Shown one piece after another: positions 5,612 to 6,238 of a DNA stretch of 6,238 nucleotides. The stretch lies in NCBI GenBank assembly GCA_902490055.1, contig CABUCP010000206.1, forward strand, positions 1 to 6,238, read 5' to 3'. Below the pieces are notes generated by a model. It did not search any database, was not told the origin of the DNA, and saw nothing but the letters and a program-made list of their open reading frames with translations. A program made the position numbers and the translations under genes. This DNA comes from an uncultured Klebsiella sp. (lineage in GTDB: Bacteria; Pseudomonadota; Gammaproteobacteria; Enterobacterales; Enterobacteriaceae). Position 1 is the stretch's first letter. The number at the start of each line of letters is the position of its first letter.

Positions 5612-6238
5612 ATGAATACCAGTGAGAAAGCAGGGCATACTTTTCTGGCGAGCCTGGGAAAAACCCGCCTACGTCCCGGCGGCGTTGAGGCAACAGAATG
5701 GTTGTTTCGTCAGGCTCATTTTACTCGCGACAGTAAAGTGCTGGAGGTTGCCTGTAATATGGGAACCACCTCCATTGAAATAGCCCGACGATTTGGCTGT
5801 AGTGTCTATGCCATCGATATGGATAAAGAGGCGTTGGCCAAAGCGCGGCAAAATATTTTGCGCGAAGGCGTTGATGGTAGAGTATTTGTGATGGAGGCCA
5901 ACGCGACGCGGCTGCCATTTCCCGATGCAACCTTTGACGTGGTGATAAATGAGGCGATGCTGACGATGTATGCCGATAAAGCGAAAGAGCGCCTGGTGGC
6001 GGAATATTATCGGGTGCTGAAGCCCGGCGGCCGACTGCTCACTCACGATATTATGTATACCCAGTCGTCATTTGATGACGCAGAGCAAACGGCGCTGCAG
6101 AATGTGGTAAAATCACATGTCAGCCCGATGTCGCAGGCCCGCTGGCAGGCGATGTTCCTCTCCGCCGGCTTTGCCACGTTTGCTTGCCATCATGGCGCAA
6201 TGACATTGATGTCGCCGCGCGGATTGATTAAAGATGAA
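5612..6238 (+). CDS. Class I SAM-dependent methyltransferase, 3' end outside window
   Basis: An open frame from ATG 5612 runs 209 codons to the window edge without a stop. It should transfer the methyl group of S-adenosylmethionine to an unidentified substrate in the cytoplasm. The Methyltransf_11-type fold shows in order: LRPGG (20-24), motif I VLEVACNMGTT (43-53), an acidic strand end AIDMD (67-71), NATRLPFPDATFDVV (97-111), NEAMLTMY (113-120) and VLKPGG (135-140), then HDIM (145-148). Motif I departs from the usual GxGxG (ACNMG), but from memory that form recurs in a family found widely in Firmicutes and elsewhere. AAGGAA (5599-5604) is 7 nt before ATG 5612 and only 4 nt before the adjacent ATG 5609, so 5612 is preferred. 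It has its own promoter. The usual yciY neighbours (kch, yciI) are absent, suggesting an accessory gene. Confidence 0.88.
   Translation, partial: MNTSEKAGHTFLASLGKTRLRPGGVEATEWLFRQAHFTRDSKVLEVACNMGTTSIEIARRFGCSVYAIDMDKEALAKARQNILREGVDGRVFVMEANATRLPFPDATFDVVINEAMLTMYADKAKERLVAEYYRVLKPGGRLLTHDIMYTQSSFDDAEQTALQNVVKSHVSPMSQARWQAMFLSAGFATFACHHGAMTLMSPRGLIKDE

Noticed and set aside
5466..5693. 75-aa minus strand open frame opposite the methyltransferase start.
   Set aside because: It overlaps the methyltransferase start and promoter on the other strand and shows no recognisable features.

Overview
The window looks like chromosomal DNA of an enteric gammaproteobacterium, most likely the Klebsiella/Raoultella/Enterobacter group. 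The Opp, ClsA, YciU and YciY proteins match, from memory, the lengths and nearly the residues of their E. coli counterparts. The backbone order oppC-oppD-oppF / yciU-clsA / yciY is the E. coli one. No database was searched, so genus is an inference.

Layout. Positions 1-242 hold the 3' end of oppC, followed by complete oppD (254-1267) and oppF (1264-2268). These tightly packed + strand genes form the distal half of the oligopeptide ABC importer operon, which closes with a strong intrinsic terminator at 2273-2300. Next comes a + strand gene at this position that I do not associate with E. coli: a six-segment voltage-gated cation (probably K+) channel with a C-terminal zinc ribbon (2315-3138). 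It is broken by a frameshift at the pore, and comparison with the family consensus indicates 13 missing bases that would encode the GYGD selectivity filter. A terminator usable on both strands (3152-3185) separates it from the convergent minus strand pair clsA-yciU (cardiolipin synthase A and an acidic DUF440 protein). Divergent from clsA is the small Arg-rich yciY (5177-5350).

Beyond yciY the usual E. coli neighbours (kch, yciI, tonB) do not appear. Instead there is a hairpin without a U-tract, about 170 bp of non-coding DNA with a CTTCTG hexamer repeat, a good sigma70-like promoter with a 19-bp palindrome over its -10, and a class I SAM-dependent methyltransferase. The methyltransferase runs off the end of the window (5612-6238). 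It has no in-window stop codon but has a clear RBS and methyltransferase motifs.

How the genes relate. OppC is part of the membrane pore of the peptide importer and OppD/OppF are its two ATPases. ClsA makes cardiolipin in the inner membrane and is probably co-transcribed with yciU. The channel and the methyltransferase look like lineage-specific insertions into a conserved backbone. No CRISPR array, rRNA, tRNA, insertion sequence or convincing new defence-type system was seen. The most unusual observation is the channel lesion that appears to delete the selectivity filter exactly.
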